64,000 bases of DNA from Novosphingobium sp. Rr 2-17. GTDB taxonomy: Bacteria; Pseudomonadota; Alphaproteobacteria; Sphingomonadales; Sphingomonadaceae. The position numbers and the translations under genes are program-made. The DNA is taken from contig NZ_AKFJ01000014.1 of NCBI RefSeq assembly GCF_000272475.1, forward strand, positions 45,076 through 109,075. Direction: 5' to 3'. The notes under the pieces are model-generated. The model worked only from the letters and a program-made list of their open reading frames with translations, was not told the DNA's origin and searched no databases. This document shows positions 26,452 to 36,484 of this stretch, one piece after another. Positions within the stretch are counted from its first letter, which is position 1. Every line of letters starts with the position of its first letter.

Positions 26452-26608
26452 GGGCGTGCGCCTAGCAAAGGTGGGGCAGAAGCGAAACCGGCAGGCCGTA
26501 ATTTCGCGTTGTGTTCACTGGGGTACATAAAAGCCGGCGATCCGCCCCGGTTCACCGCATTTCAGGGCACTGTTGCGACAATCCGCACCAACGGGGTCTT
26601 GCCACGCC

Positions 26609-26624
26609 GAATCACTTGTGATTC
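26609..26624. promoter_or_regulatory. Two GANTC (CcrM) sites as an inverted repeat before ftsB
   Basis: GAATCAC TT GTGATTC: 7-bp arms whose outer five bases are GAATC and GATTC, each a CcrM methylation site, ending 10 bp upstream of the ftsB start codon. In Caulobacter such sites set cell-cycle timing through CcrM methylation and GcrA. Function here is inferred from the motif and the gene. Confidence 0.4.
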
Positions 26625-26634
26625 AAGGGTAACT

Positions 26635-26949
26635 ATGCGGAGCATGCGACAAGATGCCAATTTGGGGCGAGACCGTTTGGTCCAAGGGCTGGCGCTCGCC
26701 GTGCTTTTGCTCATGGGTCTGTACGTCGCTGTCGGCCCTGGCGGCCTGCTGGCCTGGGGTGAGAACCAGCGAATGCTGGAGCAGCGTCGGACCAAACTTG
26801 CAGAACTTCGGGTTGAGCGTGAACAGTTGAAAAACCGCGTCGCCTTGCTCGATTCCCGACATGCTGATCCCGATCTCACGGGGGAGCTGCTGCGCAGTAA
26901 CTTGAACGTCGCACGTCCTGACGAAATGGTGATGCTGCTGCCGCGCTGA
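26635..26949 (+). CDS. ftsB: Septum formation initiator protein (FtsB/DivIC family)
   Basis: Small bitopic division protein of 104 residues that works with FtsL and FtsQ. One transmembrane segment (about 18-42, LALAVLLLMGLYVAVGPGGLLAW), then a coiled coil (about 45-75, MLEQRRTKLAELRVEREQLKNRVALL) and the short conserved C-terminal region with ARPDEMVML. The ATG at 26635 is chosen because AAGGGT precedes it and the N-tail is then short; the long in-frame extension upstream overlaps the ABC-F gene in antisense. Position directly before pdhA is the usual alphaproteobacterial arrangement. Confidence 0.88.
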   Translation: MRSMRQDANLGRDRLVQGLALAVLLLMGLYVAVGPGGLLAWGENQRMLEQRRTKLAELRVEREQLKNRVALLDSRHADPDLTGELLRSNLNVARPDEMVMLLPR

Positions 26950-27095
26950 TCCACACGGGTTATGAAGCGGAAATGTTGCGGCGGCCATAATTTTTGTTTC
27001 GCCAGCGACATTTCGCCTGTCTTCGCGCTTTTGCTTTCTGGGCGCGCTGCCTATATGGCCGCGATACATCTCGCATAAACGATGGGGAGCCCACG

Positions 27096-28181
27096 TTGGC
27101 CAAATCTCAAAGTGAAGCCAAAGGCGCCGGCACGCAGGCCGTCGCTCCTGCAGACGACGAGGATTTCGCGCTGCACAGCTTGCAAAAAGCTCTTGTGCAG
27201 GATCGCCGTTACAAGGCGAGCAAAGAGGAACTGCTTCACTTTTATGAGCAGATGCTGCTCATCCGACGCTTCGAAGAAAAGGCCGGCCAGCTTTACGGCT
27301 TGGGCCTGATCGGCGGCTTCTGTCACCTCTACATCGGCCAGGAAGCCGTGGCGGTGGGTCTGCAGTCCGCGCTGGAAGCGGGCAAGGATTCGGTCATCAC
27401 CGGCTACCGCGATCACGGCCACATGCTCGCCTACGGCATCGATCCCAAGGTCATCATGGCCGAGCTGACCGGTCGCGAAGCCGGCATCTCGAAGGGCAAG
27501 GGCGGCTCGATGCACATGTTCAGCGTCGAGCATAAGTTCTACGGCGGCCACGGCATCGTCGGCGCGCAAGTGCCGCTCGGCTCGGGCCTGGCTTTCGCGC
27601 ACAAGTACCGCGAAGATGGCGGTCTCGCGATGGCCTACTTCGGCGACGGCGCGGCCAACCAGGGTCAGGTCTATGAAGCGTTCAATATGGCTGCCTTGTG
27701 GAAGCTGCCGATCATCTTCGTGATCGAGAACAATCAGTACGCGATGGGCACCGCGGTCAACCGGTCCTCGGCCGAGACTCACTTCTATCGCCGTGGCGCG
27801 GCGTTCCGTATCCCCGGCATGCAGGTGGACGGCATGGACGTGCTCGAAGTGCGCAAGGCCGCGGAAATCGCGATCGAATATGTGCGTGGCGGCAATGGCC
27901 CGGTGTTGATGGAACTCAACACGTATCGCTATCGCGGCCACTCGATGTCCGATCCGGCCAAATATCGCAGCCGCGAGGAAGTTCAGGGCGTGCGCGAAAA
28001 GCGCGACCCGATCGACCATGTGCGCGCCGAACTGATCGAGCAGGGCGAAACGGAAGACAGCCTCAAGGCGATCGACAAGCGCGTCCGCGCCGTCGTGGCC
28101 GAGGCTGCCGACTTCGCCGAAAACTCGCCCGAGCCGGCAGCGCCCGAATTGTATACCGACATTCTGGTGGAGAGCTACTGA
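27096..28181 (+). CDS. pdhA: Pyruvate dehydrogenase E1 component, alpha subunit
   Basis: Thiamine-diphosphate-binding subunit of the E1 heterotetramer that decarboxylates pyruvate. The 361 residues include the ThDP motif [20 protein letters not shown]...ENN, the phosphorylation-loop-like [13 protein letters not shown] and the N-terminal [17 protein letters not shown] place the start at TTG 27096 because GGGGAG lies seven bases upstream and the following residues AKSQSEAKG resemble homologues; an in-frame start at 26994 is less likely. pdhB begins 1 bp after the stop. An Ala/Asp-rich, probably disordered N-terminal tail of ~30 residues is normal in this group. Confidence 0.96.
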   Translation: MAKSQSEAKGAGTQAVAPADDEDFALHSLQKALVQDRRYKASKEELLHFYEQMLLIRRFEEKAGQLYGLGLIGGFCHLYIGQEAVAVGLQSALEAGKDSVITGYRDHGHMLAYGIDPKVIMAELTGREAGISKGKGGSMHMFSVEHKFYGGHGIVGAQVPLGSGLAFAHKYREDGGLAMAYFGDGAANQGQVYEAFNMAALWKLPIIFVIENNQYAMGTAVNRSSAETHFYRRGAAFRIPGMQVDGMDVLEVRKAAEIAIEYVRGGNGPVLMELNTYRYRGHSMSDPAKYRSREEVQGVREKRDPIDHVRAELIEQGETEDSLKAIDKRVRAVVAEAADFAENSPEPAAPELYTDILVESY

Positions 28182-28182
28182 G

Positions 28183-29577
28183 ATGGCGATCGAACTGAAG
28201 ATGCCCGCTCTCTCCCCGACGATGGAAGAGGGCAAGCTGGCCAAGTGGCTGGTCAAGGAAGGCGATGAAGTCTCCTCGGGAGATATTCTGGCCGAAATCG
28301 AAACCGACAAGGCGACGATGGAATTCGAATCCATCGACGAAGGCGTGGTCGGCAAGATCCTCGTCCCGGAAGGCACCGAGAACGTCAAAGTCGGCACCGT
28401 GATCGCCACGCTGTCCGGCGAAGGCGACGATGCGTCGTCTGAAACTCCCGCGCCGAAGGCTGAAACGCCCACGTCGGATGCAGCGAAGGCTCAGGAGCCG
28501 TTGCTGGACGAGAAGAAGCCCGCCGAAACCGGCACGGCCCAGCTTATCAGCGATGCCAAGCCGGCGCCGAACCCCGAAATTCCGTCGGGTACCAACATGA
28601 AGACCTCGACCGTGCGTGACGCTCTGCGTGATGCCATGGCCGAGGAAATGCGCCGCGATCCGCGCGTGTTCGTGATGGGTGAGGAAGTCGCCGAGTATCA
28701 GGGCGCCTACAAGGTCACCCAGAACCTGCTCGCCGAATTCGGCCCGACCCGCGTGATCGATACGCCGATCACCGAATACGGTTTTGCCGGCATCGGCACC
28801 GGCGCGGCGATGGGCGGCCTGCGTCCGATCGTCGAGTTCATGACGTTCAACTTCGCCATGCAGGCGATCGATCACATCATCAACTCGGCGGCCAAGACCA
28901 ACTACATGTCGGGCGGCCAGATGCGCTGCCCGATCGTGTTCCGTGGTCCCAACGGCGCTGCGTCACGCGTAGGTGCGCAGCACTCGCAGAACTACGGTCC
29001 GTGGTACGCCGCCGTTCCCGGCCTGATCGTGATCGCGCCTTACGATGCGTCTGACGCCAAGGGCCTGCTCAAGGCCGCTATCCGCAGCGACGACCCGGTG
29101 GTCTTCCTTGAAAACGAACTGATCTACGGTCGTTCGTTCGAACTGCCAGAGCTTGACGACCACGTCCTGCCGATCGGCAAGGCGCGGATCATGCGCGAAG
29201 GCAAGGACGTGACCATCGTGTCCTACTCGATCGGCGTTGGTTTGGCGCTCGATGCGGCGGAAACGCTGGCGGGCGAGGGCATCGAGGCCGAAGTGATCGA
29301 CTTGCGCACGCTGCGTCCGCTCGACAAGGAAGCGGTCCTGACCAGTCTGGCCAAGACCAACCGTCTCGTGGTGGTCGAGGAAGGCTATCCGGTCTGCTCG
29401 ATCGCGTCGGAAATCATCGCGATTTGCATGGAAGAAGGCTTCGATCACCTCGACGCTCCGGTCCTGCGTGTCTGTGATGAAGACGTGCCGCTGCCTTACG
29501 CCGCAAACCTGGAAAAGGCCGCATTGATCGATGCTTCGCGCGTCGTCGCTGCCGTCAAGAAGGTCACGTACCGCTGA
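28183..29577 (+). CDS. pdhB: Pyruvate dehydrogenase E1 component, beta subunit, with N-terminal lipoyl domain
   Basis: Second subunit of E1, 464 residues, about 130 longer than the bare beta subunit because a biotinyl/lipoyl domain is fused in front (about 1-80; the lipoylation lysine is in [10 protein letters not shown]). A flexible Ala/Pro/Glu linker (85-140) leads to the transketolase-type domain (about 143-464: [35 protein letters not shown]). This fused form is known in alphaproteobacteria. The E2 and E3 genes are not in the window. A GC-rich hairpin follows. Confidence 0.97.
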   Translation: MAIELKMPALSPTMEEGKLAKWLVKEGDEVSSGDILAEIETDKATMEFESIDEGVVGKILVPEGTENVKVGTVIATLSGEGDDASSETPAPKAETPTSDAAKAQEPLLDEKKPAETGTAQLISDAKPAPNPEIPSGTNMKTSTVRDALRDAMAEEMRRDPRVFVMGEEVAEYQGAYKVTQNLLAEFGPTRVIDTPITEYGFAGIGTGAAMGGLRPIVEFMTFNFAMQAIDHIINSAAKTNYMSGGQMRCPIVFRGPNGAASRVGAQHSQNYGPWYAAVPGLIVIAPYDASDAKGLLKAAIRSDDPVVFLENELIYGRSFELPELDDHVLPIGKARIMREGKDVTIVSYSIGVGLALDAAETLAGEGIEAEVIDLRTLRPLDKEAVLTSLAKTNRLVVVEEGYPVCSIASEIIAICMEEGFDHLDAPVLRVCDEDVPLPYAANLEKAALIDASRVVAAVKKVTYR

Positions 29578-29584
29578 CAGGTAC

Positions 29585-29610
29585 GGGCGGCGGTATCGCC
29601 ACCGCCGCCC
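29585..29610 (+). terminator. Hairpin after pdhB
   Basis: Perfect 10-bp stem GGGCGGCGGT and ACCGCCGCCC with loop ATCGCC, seven bases after the pdhB stop. There is no T-tract; probably a terminator or an mRNA-stabilising structure before the next gene. Confidence 0.55.
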
Positions 29611-29639
29611 GCAACCCCGTCGTGTGAGGAAAGGCTTGC

Positions 29640-30344
29640 GTGACTAACACCCCGCCTTCCTCCGCGAACGGGCCAGCCTCCACGAACGATGATGTGCTCG
29701 TGCAGATGTTGCCGAGCGCCGAGCGCCTCGCTCTCGTCTATGCCCCACAATCCGCGCGACTTCCCACGCTGGCGCTGTTTGCGCTCGATGCACGCGTTGC
29801 CGGCCTGTTGCGCAATTCGCGCGAACCCATGCTGGCGCAATTGCGGCTTTCATGGTGGCGAGAGACATTGCGGCAGGATGCCGAGAAATGGCCGCAGGGA
29901 GACCCGATCCTCAGCGCGCTACGCACCTGGAACGGCGCGCACACCGAGTTAGTCGCGCTGATCGATGGGTGGGAAAGCCTGACCGGCCCCGCGCCGCTCG
30001 GACCTGAGGCGCTAGATGGCATGGCACGCGGACGCGGCGATGCCTTCGCGGCGCTGGCCCGCGTTCTGGGTCGCCTAAAAGACGTGGAAGCCGCACGTTC
30101 GCTTGCGCGCGAATGGGCCTTGGCGGATCTCGGCATGCGCCTCAGCAATCCTGCCGAGCGGGAAGCAGCCCGCACTTTGCTTATGAATACGCCGCGCACG
30201 CAGGCCCGGCTGCCGCGTCCGTTGCGCCCCTTGCTGGTGCTGCACGGCTTGGCTCGCCGCCGTCTGGCGCGCGAGGAACATGGTGCTGCGATTTCCCCCA
30301 CCGCGATGCTCAAGGCGCTGCGGTTGGGCTTGCTTGGCCGTTAA
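29640..30344 (+). CDS. Squalene/phytoene synthase-family protein (NDUFAF6-like)
   Basis: Protein of 234 residues. The N-terminal half has the family look (RLPTLALFALDARVAGLLRNSREPMLAQLRLSWWRETL) but the two Asp-rich DxxxD motifs needed for prenyl diphosphate condensation are not visible, and it is shorter than true synthases. It therefore resembles the catalytically doubtful branch that includes the mitochondrial complex I assembly factor NDUFAF6. The start is GTG at 29640 behind AGGAAAGG. It lies directly downstream of pdhAB. A role as an assembly factor is inference; carotenoid or squalene synthesis is unlikely from this gene alone. Confidence 0.72.
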   Translation: MTNTPPSSANGPASTNDDVLVQMLPSAERLALVYAPQSARLPTLALFALDARVAGLLRNSREPMLAQLRLSWWRETLRQDAEKWPQGDPILSALRTWNGAHTELVALIDGWESLTGPAPLGPEALDGMARGRGDAFAALARVLGRLKDVEAARSLAREWALADLGMRLSNPAEREAARTLLMNTPRTQARLPRPLRPLLVLHGLARRRLAREEHGAAISPTAMLKALRLGLLGR

Positions 30345-30424
30345 GCGTACTTAGTTAAAACCATGTAATTTCCCGAAGCACCTGCACTGGCCCTAAGGCG
30401 AGGGTGGGTGACAAGGGGTAATCG

Positions 30425-30982
30425 ATGAATCGCTTTGTGCTGGGCGGTCTGGCGACGCTGGTTATGCTCGGTGTGGGCTTGTTCTGGTGGCAGGGTCGTG
30501 CCGAGGTCGAAAGGAAGGCGCCTCCCGCCAGCTCGGCCCCGCCAACTGCGCCTGCCGCACTGCCTTTGGCCACGATGGGCAACGCGGAAGGGCCGGCGCT
30601 GCCGGAAGCCGATGAGATCAGCCGCGAACAACGCCGTTTCGGGCGCTACGACCGCGACCATGACAGCCGCGTCTCACGCAACGAAATGCTCTCCACCCGC
30701 GCGGATGCCTTTCGTAAGCTCGATAAGGACGGCAACAACCTGCTGACGTTCGAAGAATGGGCCGTGGCGACCGTCGACAAGTTCGGCCATGCCGATGCGG
30801 ACCGCGATCAGTACCTCAGCAAACAGGAATTCCGCACCACCGCGCCGCCGCCGATTAAACCGAAACCGAAGTGTATTTGCGAAAAGCCGAAAAAGGCAGA
30901 AATGAAGAAGCTGGACGCGAAGAAGGCCCTGAAAAAGGCCGAGAAACATCAAGAGGAGCCTTTGGCCTTGCCGAGCGCCTGA
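30425..30982 (+). CDS. Membrane-anchored EF-hand protein
   Basis: Protein of 185 residues with one N-terminal transmembrane or signal-anchor segment (about 5-22), a Pro/Ala linker, three EF-hand-like loops and a charged tail. The loops are D76-E87 (DRDHDSRVSRNE), D100-E111 (DKDGNNLLTFEE) and D124-E135 (DADRDQYLSKQE), each with acidic residues at positions 1, 3, 5 and 12. The tail is Lys-rich (EKPKKAEMKKLDAKKALKK) and includes a CIC pair near 150. Calcium binding in the periplasm is likely; the role is unknown. It is tail-to-tail with trmFO, seven bases apart. Confidence 0.85.
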   Translation: MNRFVLGGLATLVMLGVGLFWWQGRAEVERKAPPASSAPPTAPAALPLATMGNAEGPALPEADEISREQRRFGRYDRDHDSRVSRNEMLSTRADAFRKLDKDGNNLLTFEEWAVATVDKFGHADADRDQYLSKQEFRTTAPPPIKPKPKCICEKPKKAEMKKLDAKKALKKAEKHQEEPLALPSA

Positions 30983-30988
30983 CCCCGA

Positions 30989-32329
30989 TCAGACCGCAGC
31001 CAGGCTTTCGACCCAAGGCGTGATCTCCGCCTTCGCGCGCTCGGTATAGGCTTCCTTGCGCTGCTTCTTCTTCACCTCGTGCAGCGGTGGGAAGAGGCCG
31101 AAGTTTACGTTCATCGGCTGATACGTGTCCGCCTCGGCATCGCCGGTGATGTGCGCCAGCAACGCCCCCAGCGCCGTCGTGCGCGGCGGCGTCTGCCATT
31201 CGCGACCAGCCAGTTCGCCGGCGGTCATCAGGCCCGCCATCAGGCCCACCGCCGCGCTTTCGACATAGCCTTCGCAGCCGGTGATCTGTCCGGCGAAGCG
31301 GACGTGCGGCGCGGTCTTGAGGCGAAGCTGGCGGTCGAGCAGCACCGGGGAATTGAGGAAGGTGTTGCGGTGCAGGCCGCCAAGCCGCGCGAACTCGGCA
31401 TTCTCCAGCCCCGGAATGGTGCGGAACAACCGGACTTGCTCGGCGTGCTTGAGCTTGGTCTGGAAGCCGACCATGTTCCAGATCGTGCCCAGCTTGTTGT
31501 CCTGACGCAACTGGACGACTGCGTGTGGCCAGCGCCCGGTGCGCGGGTTGTCGAGCCCCACCGGCTTCATCGGCCCGAACCGCAGCGTATCCAGTCCGCG
31601 CTCGGCCATAACCTCGATCGGCATGCAGCCATCGAAGTAGGGGGTGTTCGCTTCCCAGTCCTTGAACGAGGACTTTTCGCCCGCGATCAATCCGGCGTGG
31701 AAAGCCAGGTACTGGTCCTTGTCCATCGGGCAGTTGATGTAGTCCTTCGCCTCGCCGCCCGATTTCGAGGGCTTGTCCCAGCGCGAGGCCATCCAGCACA
31801 CGTCCATGTCGATGCTTTCGCGATAGACGATGGGGGCGATGGCGTCGAAGAACGCGAGGCTGTCGGCGCCGGTCGCACGGCCGATCGATCCGGCAAGCGC
31901 CTCGGCGGTGAGGGGGCCGGTGGCGACGATGGTGATGCCCGCTTCGGGGAGTACATCGATTCGCTCGCGGACGATCTCGACGTTGGGAAGGGCCGATAGG
32001 CGTGCCTCGACTTCGGCCGAGAACACGTCGCGATCGACCGCCAGGGCCGAACCGGCGGGCACTTGAGCCACGGCGGCGGCGCCCATTATGATCGAATCGC
32101 AGCGGCGCATCTCGTGGTGGAGCAGGCCAACCGCGTTCTTCTCGTCGTCGTCGGAGCGGAACGAATTGGAACAGACCAGTTCGGCCAGGCCATTGCCTTG
32201 ATGGGCAGGGCTGCGCTCTCCAGTGCCGCGCATTTCCGACAAGCGGACGCGGTAGCCGCGACGACCAAGCTGCCAGGCGGCCTCGCTACCGGCCAGGCCG
32301 CCGCCGATGATGTGAACGTCATAAGTCAT
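30989..32329 (-). CDS. trmFO: Methylenetetrahydrofolate-tRNA-(uracil-5-)-methyltransferase
   Basis: Folate- and FAD-dependent enzyme that makes ribothymidine at position 54 of tRNA. The 446 residues begin with the FAD-binding [19 protein letters not shown] and contain [18 protein letters not shown], which distinguishes TrmFO from the related GidA/MnmG, plus [15 protein letters not shown] and [17 protein letters not shown]. The ATG at 32329 begins exactly at the Rossmann strand; the frame extends upstream without an RBS. It is divergent from the YhhN-like gene. Confidence 0.97.
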   Translation of the reverse strand: MTYDVHIIGGGLAGSEAAWQLGRRGYRVRLSEMRGTGERSPAHQGNGLAELVCSNSFRSDDDEKNAVGLLHHEMRRCDSIIMGAAAVAQVPAGSALAVDRDVFSAEVEARLSALPNVEIVRERIDVLPEAGITIVATGPLTAEALAGSIGRATGADSLAFFDAIAPIVYRESIDMDVCWMASRWDKPSKSGGEAKDYINCPMDKDQYLAFHAGLIAGEKSSFKDWEANTPYFDGCMPIEVMAERGLDTLRFGPMKPVGLDNPRTGRWPHAVVQLRQDNKLGTIWNMVGFQTKLKHAEQVRLFRTIPGLENAEFARLGGLHRNTFLNSPVLLDRQLRLKTAPHVRFAGQITGCEGYVESAAVGLMAGLMTAGELAGREWQTPPRTTALGALLAHITGDAEADTYQPMNVNFGLFPPLHEVKKKQRKEAYTERAKAEITPWVESLAAV

Positions 32330-32425
32330 GGTGCCCGCGCCTACCCCTTCTTGGCGGAACGGGAAAGAGCCAGGGCCGATGAAACCGCAAGACAGGCGGC
32401 CCGGTCTGGTGGCATAGGGCCGCCA

Positions 32426-33064
32426 ATGCCCAACCGTGCCATCATCGAACGCCGTTTCTGGCTCATCAGCAGCATTGCCACGGCGGTCGCCTTCGTGGCG
32501 CTGCAATCGAGCCCCTTGCCTGACTACTACGCGCTGGCTTTGGCGGTGGCGCCACTTCTGCTGCTGGCGGGCTATGTGCTGCTGCGCGGACGCGGTCGTG
32601 ACACGCGGTTGCTGGCGATTATGTTGGCGCTGGAAGGCGTTGGGTCAGCGATCGGTGGAATGTACCCGACGATCGGGATCAACCTGCTGTTGCTCGGCTT
32701 CCTGGTCGGCCTCAGCTTGTTCCTGACGTATCGCACCGCCAATCCCGACCCTGATCGCAAAGTTGCGGCGGTAGTGTTGCTCCTGGGGACGCCAGCGCTA
32801 TTCTTTGCCACTGGCAGTTCGAGCTCGATCTTTTTCGCGCTGGCATTGGGCGGCATGGCTGCGTCGGCCTGGGTCAGCGCATTTTCGAGGCCTCGCGTCG
32901 GCTTGGGCGCGGTTCTGATCGTGGTGGGCGTGGTGCTGGAGATCATGACGATCAGCGAGGGGCAGGACTTGCTGCTGCTTCTCGCCTGGGCGCTGTTCTA
33001 CGTCGGCAACTTGTTGATGGCGATCGGCGTGACCAGAGAAGTTCCGCGCCACGCCAGCACGTAA
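32426..33064 (+). CDS. Polytopic membrane protein, YhhN (lysoplasmalogenase)-like
   Basis: Protein of 212 residues with about eight hydrophobic segments and little else. The pattern of segments, particularly [39 protein letters not shown] and the final [14 protein letters not shown]...[17 protein letters not shown], resembles YhhN/TMEM86 proteins, which hydrolyse the vinyl-ether bond of lysoplasmalogens. The acidic residues typical of that family (as in LLGDVLL and SDSLLA stretches) are not clearly present, so activity is doubtful. The ATG at 32426 is chosen from composition: everything upstream is hydrophilic and antisense to trmFO. Treat as an unknown membrane protein. Confidence 0.55.
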   Translation: MPNRAIIERRFWLISSIATAVAFVALQSSPLPDYYALALAVAPLLLLAGYVLLRGRGRDTRLLAIMLALEGVGSAIGGMYPTIGINLLLLGFLVGLSLFLTYRTANPDPDRKVAAVVLLLGTPALFFATGSSSSIFFALALGGMAASAWVSAFSRPRVGLGAVLIVVGVVLEIMTISEGQDLLLLLAWALFYVGNLLMAIGVTREVPRHAST

Positions 33065-33071
33065 GCCGCGG

Positions 33072-33419
33072 TCAGCCGGCGGTCGGCAGAACCAGCGCGC
33101 CCGCATCGTCGTAACGAACCGGGCCATACGCGATCACGGCAGATAGCGGCAGCGGCGCATAGATGTGCGGGAACATGGCACCCCCGCGCGAGGCTTCCCA
33201 CTTCACCGCCCCGCCCAGGGCTTCGATATCGACCGTGGCGATGGCAAGGTCCGTCTGTCCGGCGAAATGCTTGTCCAGGGTTTCGCGCACTTGGGCTGCG
33301 GTCGACATGTGAACGTAGCCGTCCGCGAGGTCGATCGGAGCGCCAGTAAAAATCCCGTCGCCGAGCAGCGTTTCGAGCTGCCCGGCGGTCAGGATCTTGT
33401 AGGCGACGGTATCGTTCAC
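33072..33419 (-). CDS. DUF952 family protein
   Basis: Small cytosolic protein (115 residues) that spans the whole DUF952 domain: YKILTAGQLETLLGDGIFTGAPIDLADGYVHMSTAAQV near the N-terminus and FPHIYAPLPLSAV near the C-terminus. Function is not established; related proteins have a fold similar to ADP-ribosyl-processing or glutathione-related enzymes, which is too vague to use. Its ATG overlaps the gyrA stop by 4 bp, so it is the second gene of the gyrA transcript. It faces the YhhN-like gene tail-to-tail. Confidence 0.88.
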   Translation of the reverse strand: MNDTVAYKILTAGQLETLLGDGIFTGAPIDLADGYVHMSTAAQVRETLDKHFAGQTDLAIATVDIEALGGAVKWEASRGGAMFPHIYAPLPLSAVIAYGPVRYDDAGALVLPTAG

Positions 33420-36190
33420 GCGTCGTCTTCGTCGGTTGCTTCCGGAGCCTCAGGAGACTCGGCTGGCTGATCGGCGATCGCGGCGTCAGCGGCCAACTCG
33501 GCCACTTCTTCCTCACTCGGCTCATCCAGGCCGACGGCGCTGACGACATGCTCGTTGTTCGAGACGTTGAACAAGCGCACGCCAGCCGAGCCGCGCCCGA
33601 TCACCCGCAGGCTTTCGAGCGGCAGGCGGATCAGCTTGGCCTGGTCGGTGACCAGCATCAACTGCTGCGCCTGGGTCGCCGGGAAGCTGGCCACCACCGG
33701 TCCGTTGCGACCGATATTGTCGATATTGGTGATGCCTTGGCCGCCACGACCGGTGCGCCGGTATTCGTAAGCGGACGACAGCTTGCCGTAGCCGTTGGCG
33801 CAAACGGTAAGGATGAACTGCTCGCGCTCGGCCAGTTCGGCCACCCGCTCTGCCGTCAGCGTCGGTTCGCCGTCCTTCTCGCCCTTCCAGGGAGCAAAGC
33901 GCAGGTACTGCTCGCGTTCTTCGGGATCGGCGCCCACGCGGTGCAGGATCGAAAGTGAGATGACCTCGTCGCCGTCCTTCAGGGTCATGCCGCGAACGCC
34001 GGTGGAGGTGCGGCTCGTGAACTCACGCACGTCGTCGCCGGCAAAGCGGATCGCCTTGCCCTGGCGGGAGGCGAGCAGGACGTCGTCGCTGGGTTCGAGC
34101 AGGGCCACGCCGACCAGGTAGTCGTCGTCACCCTCGTCGAAGCGCATCGCGAACTTGCCGTTGCTGGGCACGTTGGAGAATGCGTCCATCGCATTGCGGC
34201 GCACGTTGCCCTTGGCCGTGGCGAACACGACCGATAGCTTGCTCCACTCAGTCTCGTCCTCTGGCAAGGCGAGCACGGTGCGGATCGTCTCGTCCTTGTC
34301 GAGTGCGGGCAGCAGGTTGACGATCGGGCGCCCGCGCGTGGTCGGTCCGCCTTCGGGTAGGCGATAAACCTTGAGGCGATAGACCTTGCCGGCGGTGGAG
34401 AAGAACAGCACCGGGTTGTGGGTGGAAGTGACGAACATCGTCGTCACGGCGTCCTCTTCCTTGGTCGCCATGCCGGCGCGGCCTTTGCCGCCCCGGTTCT
34501 GGGCGCGGAAGGTGGAGAGGGGGGTGCGCTTGATGTAGCCGTCCATGGTGACGGTCACCACCATGTCCTCACGCTCGATCAGGTCTTCGTCCTCGATCCC
34601 GTCGAACGCGGCGGTGATTTCGGAGACGCGCGGCGTCGCATAGGCGTCGCGCACGGCCTGCAGTTCTTCGCGCATGACCGCGTAGAGCTTCACGCGGTCG
34701 GCCAGGATCGCCAGATATCCCTCGATCGCGACGGCGAGTTGCTTAAGCTCGTCACCGATCTCGTCGCGGCCGAGCGCCGTCAGGCGATGCAGGCGCAAGT
34801 CGAGGATCGCCTTCACCTGAGCTTCGGACAAGCGATAGACGCCGCCCGATTCCTCGGCGCTGGGCTCGATCGCCTCGATCAGGCGGATGTAGGGCGCGAT
34901 GTCCCCGATCGGCCATTCCTTGACGAGCAAGCGCCCACGCGCCTCGGCAGGGTTCGATGCGCTGCGGATCATCCGCACCACTTCGTCCATGTTCGAGACG
35001 GCGACGACCAGGCCGAGCAAGATATGCGCCCGGTCGCGCGCCTTGTTCAGTTCGAACTTGGTGCGGCGGGTGATGACTTGTTCGCGGAACTGGATGAAGT
35101 TCTGCAGGATGTCGCGCAGCGACATGATCTCAGGCCGGCCGCCGCGGATCGCCAGCATGTTGGCGGCGAAGTTCGATTGCGCTGGGGTGCTGCGCCAGAG
35201 CTGGTTGAGTACGACCTCGGGCGAGGCATCGCGCTTGAGATCGATGACCACGCGCATGCCGAGGCGGTTGGACTCGTCGCGGATGTCGGAAACACCCTCG
35301 ATCCGCTTGTCCTTGGCGGCTTCGGCGATCTTTTCCACCAGACCGGACTTGCCGACCTGGTAGGGAATCGAGGTCAGCACGATTGAGCGCGAACCCTTGT
35401 TCGATCCGCGCCCGTCCTCGATTTCATGACGGCAGCGCTGGATGATCGATCCCTTGCCGGTAATCGCCGCATTGCGTGCGCCGCCCTGACCCAGGATCAT
35501 CGGGGCGGTCGGGAAATCGGGGCCGGGGATGATCTGGAACAATTCCTCCGAGGTGATCCCCGGATTTTCCATCATCGCAAAGCAACCGTCGATCACTTCG
35601 CCCAGGTTGTGCGGCGGAATGTTGGTGGCCATGCCGACCGCGATGCCGCCGGCGCCGTTGACCAGCAGGTTCGGATAGCGAGCAGGCAGGACCGACGGTT
35701 CGCGGCGCGAGCCATCGTAGTTATCGACGAAATCGACGGTATCCTTGTCGAGATCGTCCATCAGCGAATTGGTGACGCGGGCCAGGCGCGCTTCGGTGTA
35801 GCGCATCGAGGCCGGCGGATCGGGGTCCATCGAGCCGAAGTTGCCCTGACCGTCGATCAGCGGCAGTCGCATCGACCAATCCTGCGTCATGCGCGCCAGG
35901 GCATCGTAGATCGCGCTGTCGCCGTGGGGGTGATAGTTGCCCATCACGTCGCCGACGATCTTTGCGGATTTGCGATACGGTCGGCCCGCGACGAAGCCGC
36001 CTTCGTGGCTGGCGAACAGGATGCGGCGATGGACCGGCTTGAGCCCGTCACGCACGTCTGGAAGGGCGCGGCTGACGATCACGCTCATCGCGTAATCGAG
36101 GTAGCTCGTCTTCATCTCGTCGACGATATCGACGCGGGTGTACTCGCCCTCAGGGCCGGTGTTTTCGGTGATGTCGGTCTCTTCGCTCAC
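33416..36190 (-). CDS. gyrA: DNA gyrase subunit A
   Basis: Breaks and rejoins DNA in the A2B2 gyrase that introduces negative supercoils. The 924 residues include the winged-helix/tower core, with the catalytic tyrosine in [11 protein letters not shown], and the C-terminal beta-pinwheel from about residue 540, including the GyrA-box-like QNRGGKGR at about 562. The quinolone-determining region reads [15 protein letters not shown], with Ser92 and Asp96 at the positions equal to E. coli Ser83 and Asp87, so no common resistance change is present. The C-terminus ends in an acidic tail (ATDEDDA). The ~295-bp region upstream shares promoters with the divergent repeat protein; I see no further gene there. 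Confidence 0.98.
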   Translation of the reverse strand: MSEETDITENTGPEGEYTRVDIVDEMKTSYLDYAMSVIVSRALPDVRDGLKPVHRRILFASHEGGFVAGRPYRKSAKIVGDVMGNYHPHGDSAIYDALARMTQDWSMRLPLIDGQGNFGSMDPDPPASMRYTEARLARVTNSLMDDLDKDTVDFVDNYDGSRREPSVLPARYPNLLVNGAGGIAVGMATNIPPHNLGEVIDGCFAMMENPGITSEELFQIIPGPDFPTAPMILGQGGARNAAITGKGSIIQRCRHEIEDGRGSNKGSRSIVLTSIPYQVGKSGLVEKIAEAAKDKRIEGVSDIRDESNRLGMRVVIDLKRDASPEVVLNQLWRSTPAQSNFAANMLAIRGGRPEIMSLRDILQNFIQFREQVITRRTKFELNKARDRAHILLGLVVAVSNMDEVVRMIRSASNPAEARGRLLVKEWPIGDIAPYIRLIEAIEPSAEESGGVYRLSEAQVKAILDLRLHRLTALGRDEIGDELKQLAVAIEGYLAILADRVKLYAVMREELQAVRDAYATPRVSEITAAFDGIEDEDLIEREDMVVTVTMDGYIKRTPLSTFRAQNRGGKGRAGMATKEEDAVTTMFVTSTHNPVLFFSTAGKVYRLKVYRLPEGGPTTRGRPIVNLLPALDKDETIRTVLALPEDETEWSKLSVVFATAKGNVRRNAMDAFSNVPSNGKFAMRFDEGDDDYLVGVALLEPSDDVLLASRQGKAIRFAGDDVREFTSRTSTGVRGMTLKDGDEVISLSILHRVGADPEEREQYLRFAPWKGEKDGEPTLTAERVAELAEREQFILTVCANGYGKLSSAYEYRRTGRGGQGITNIDNIGRNGPVVASFPATQAQQLMLVTDQAKLIRLPLESLRVIGRGSAGVRLFNVSNNEHVVSAVGLDEPSEEEVAELAADAAIADQPAESPEAPEATDEDDA

Positions 36191-36484
36191 GCGGATGATG
36201 TCGTTGTTACTGCGGGGGAGGGGCGATGAACTGCCCTAGGACATGCAGCCTATGAATGCCACCAGAAGCGCACATAGCCGCCGTCGTTATGATGCTTTTT
36301 CCACATTTAAGGTGGAGTCGCCCTCGCTAAGCGGCGAATCGCATTCAACCGGCGTTCACTGGGCAACCTTAATTGCGACGAGTGGTTGCCATTGGTCGAA
36401 ATCGCCGCCAAATCGACGAAAAGCTTCGTCGCCCGTCCGCCCCCACGGATTGGCTGAGTTCGATGAAATGAGGAGTTGGCCTAG

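Noticed and set aside
27051..28472. 473-codon minus-strand frame over pdhA-pdhB
   Set aside because: Antisense shadow without domain similarity; pdhA and pdhB are unambiguous.
34418..35386. 322-codon plus-strand frame inside gyrA
   Set aside because: Antisense to the highly conserved gyrA; no motif or RBS.
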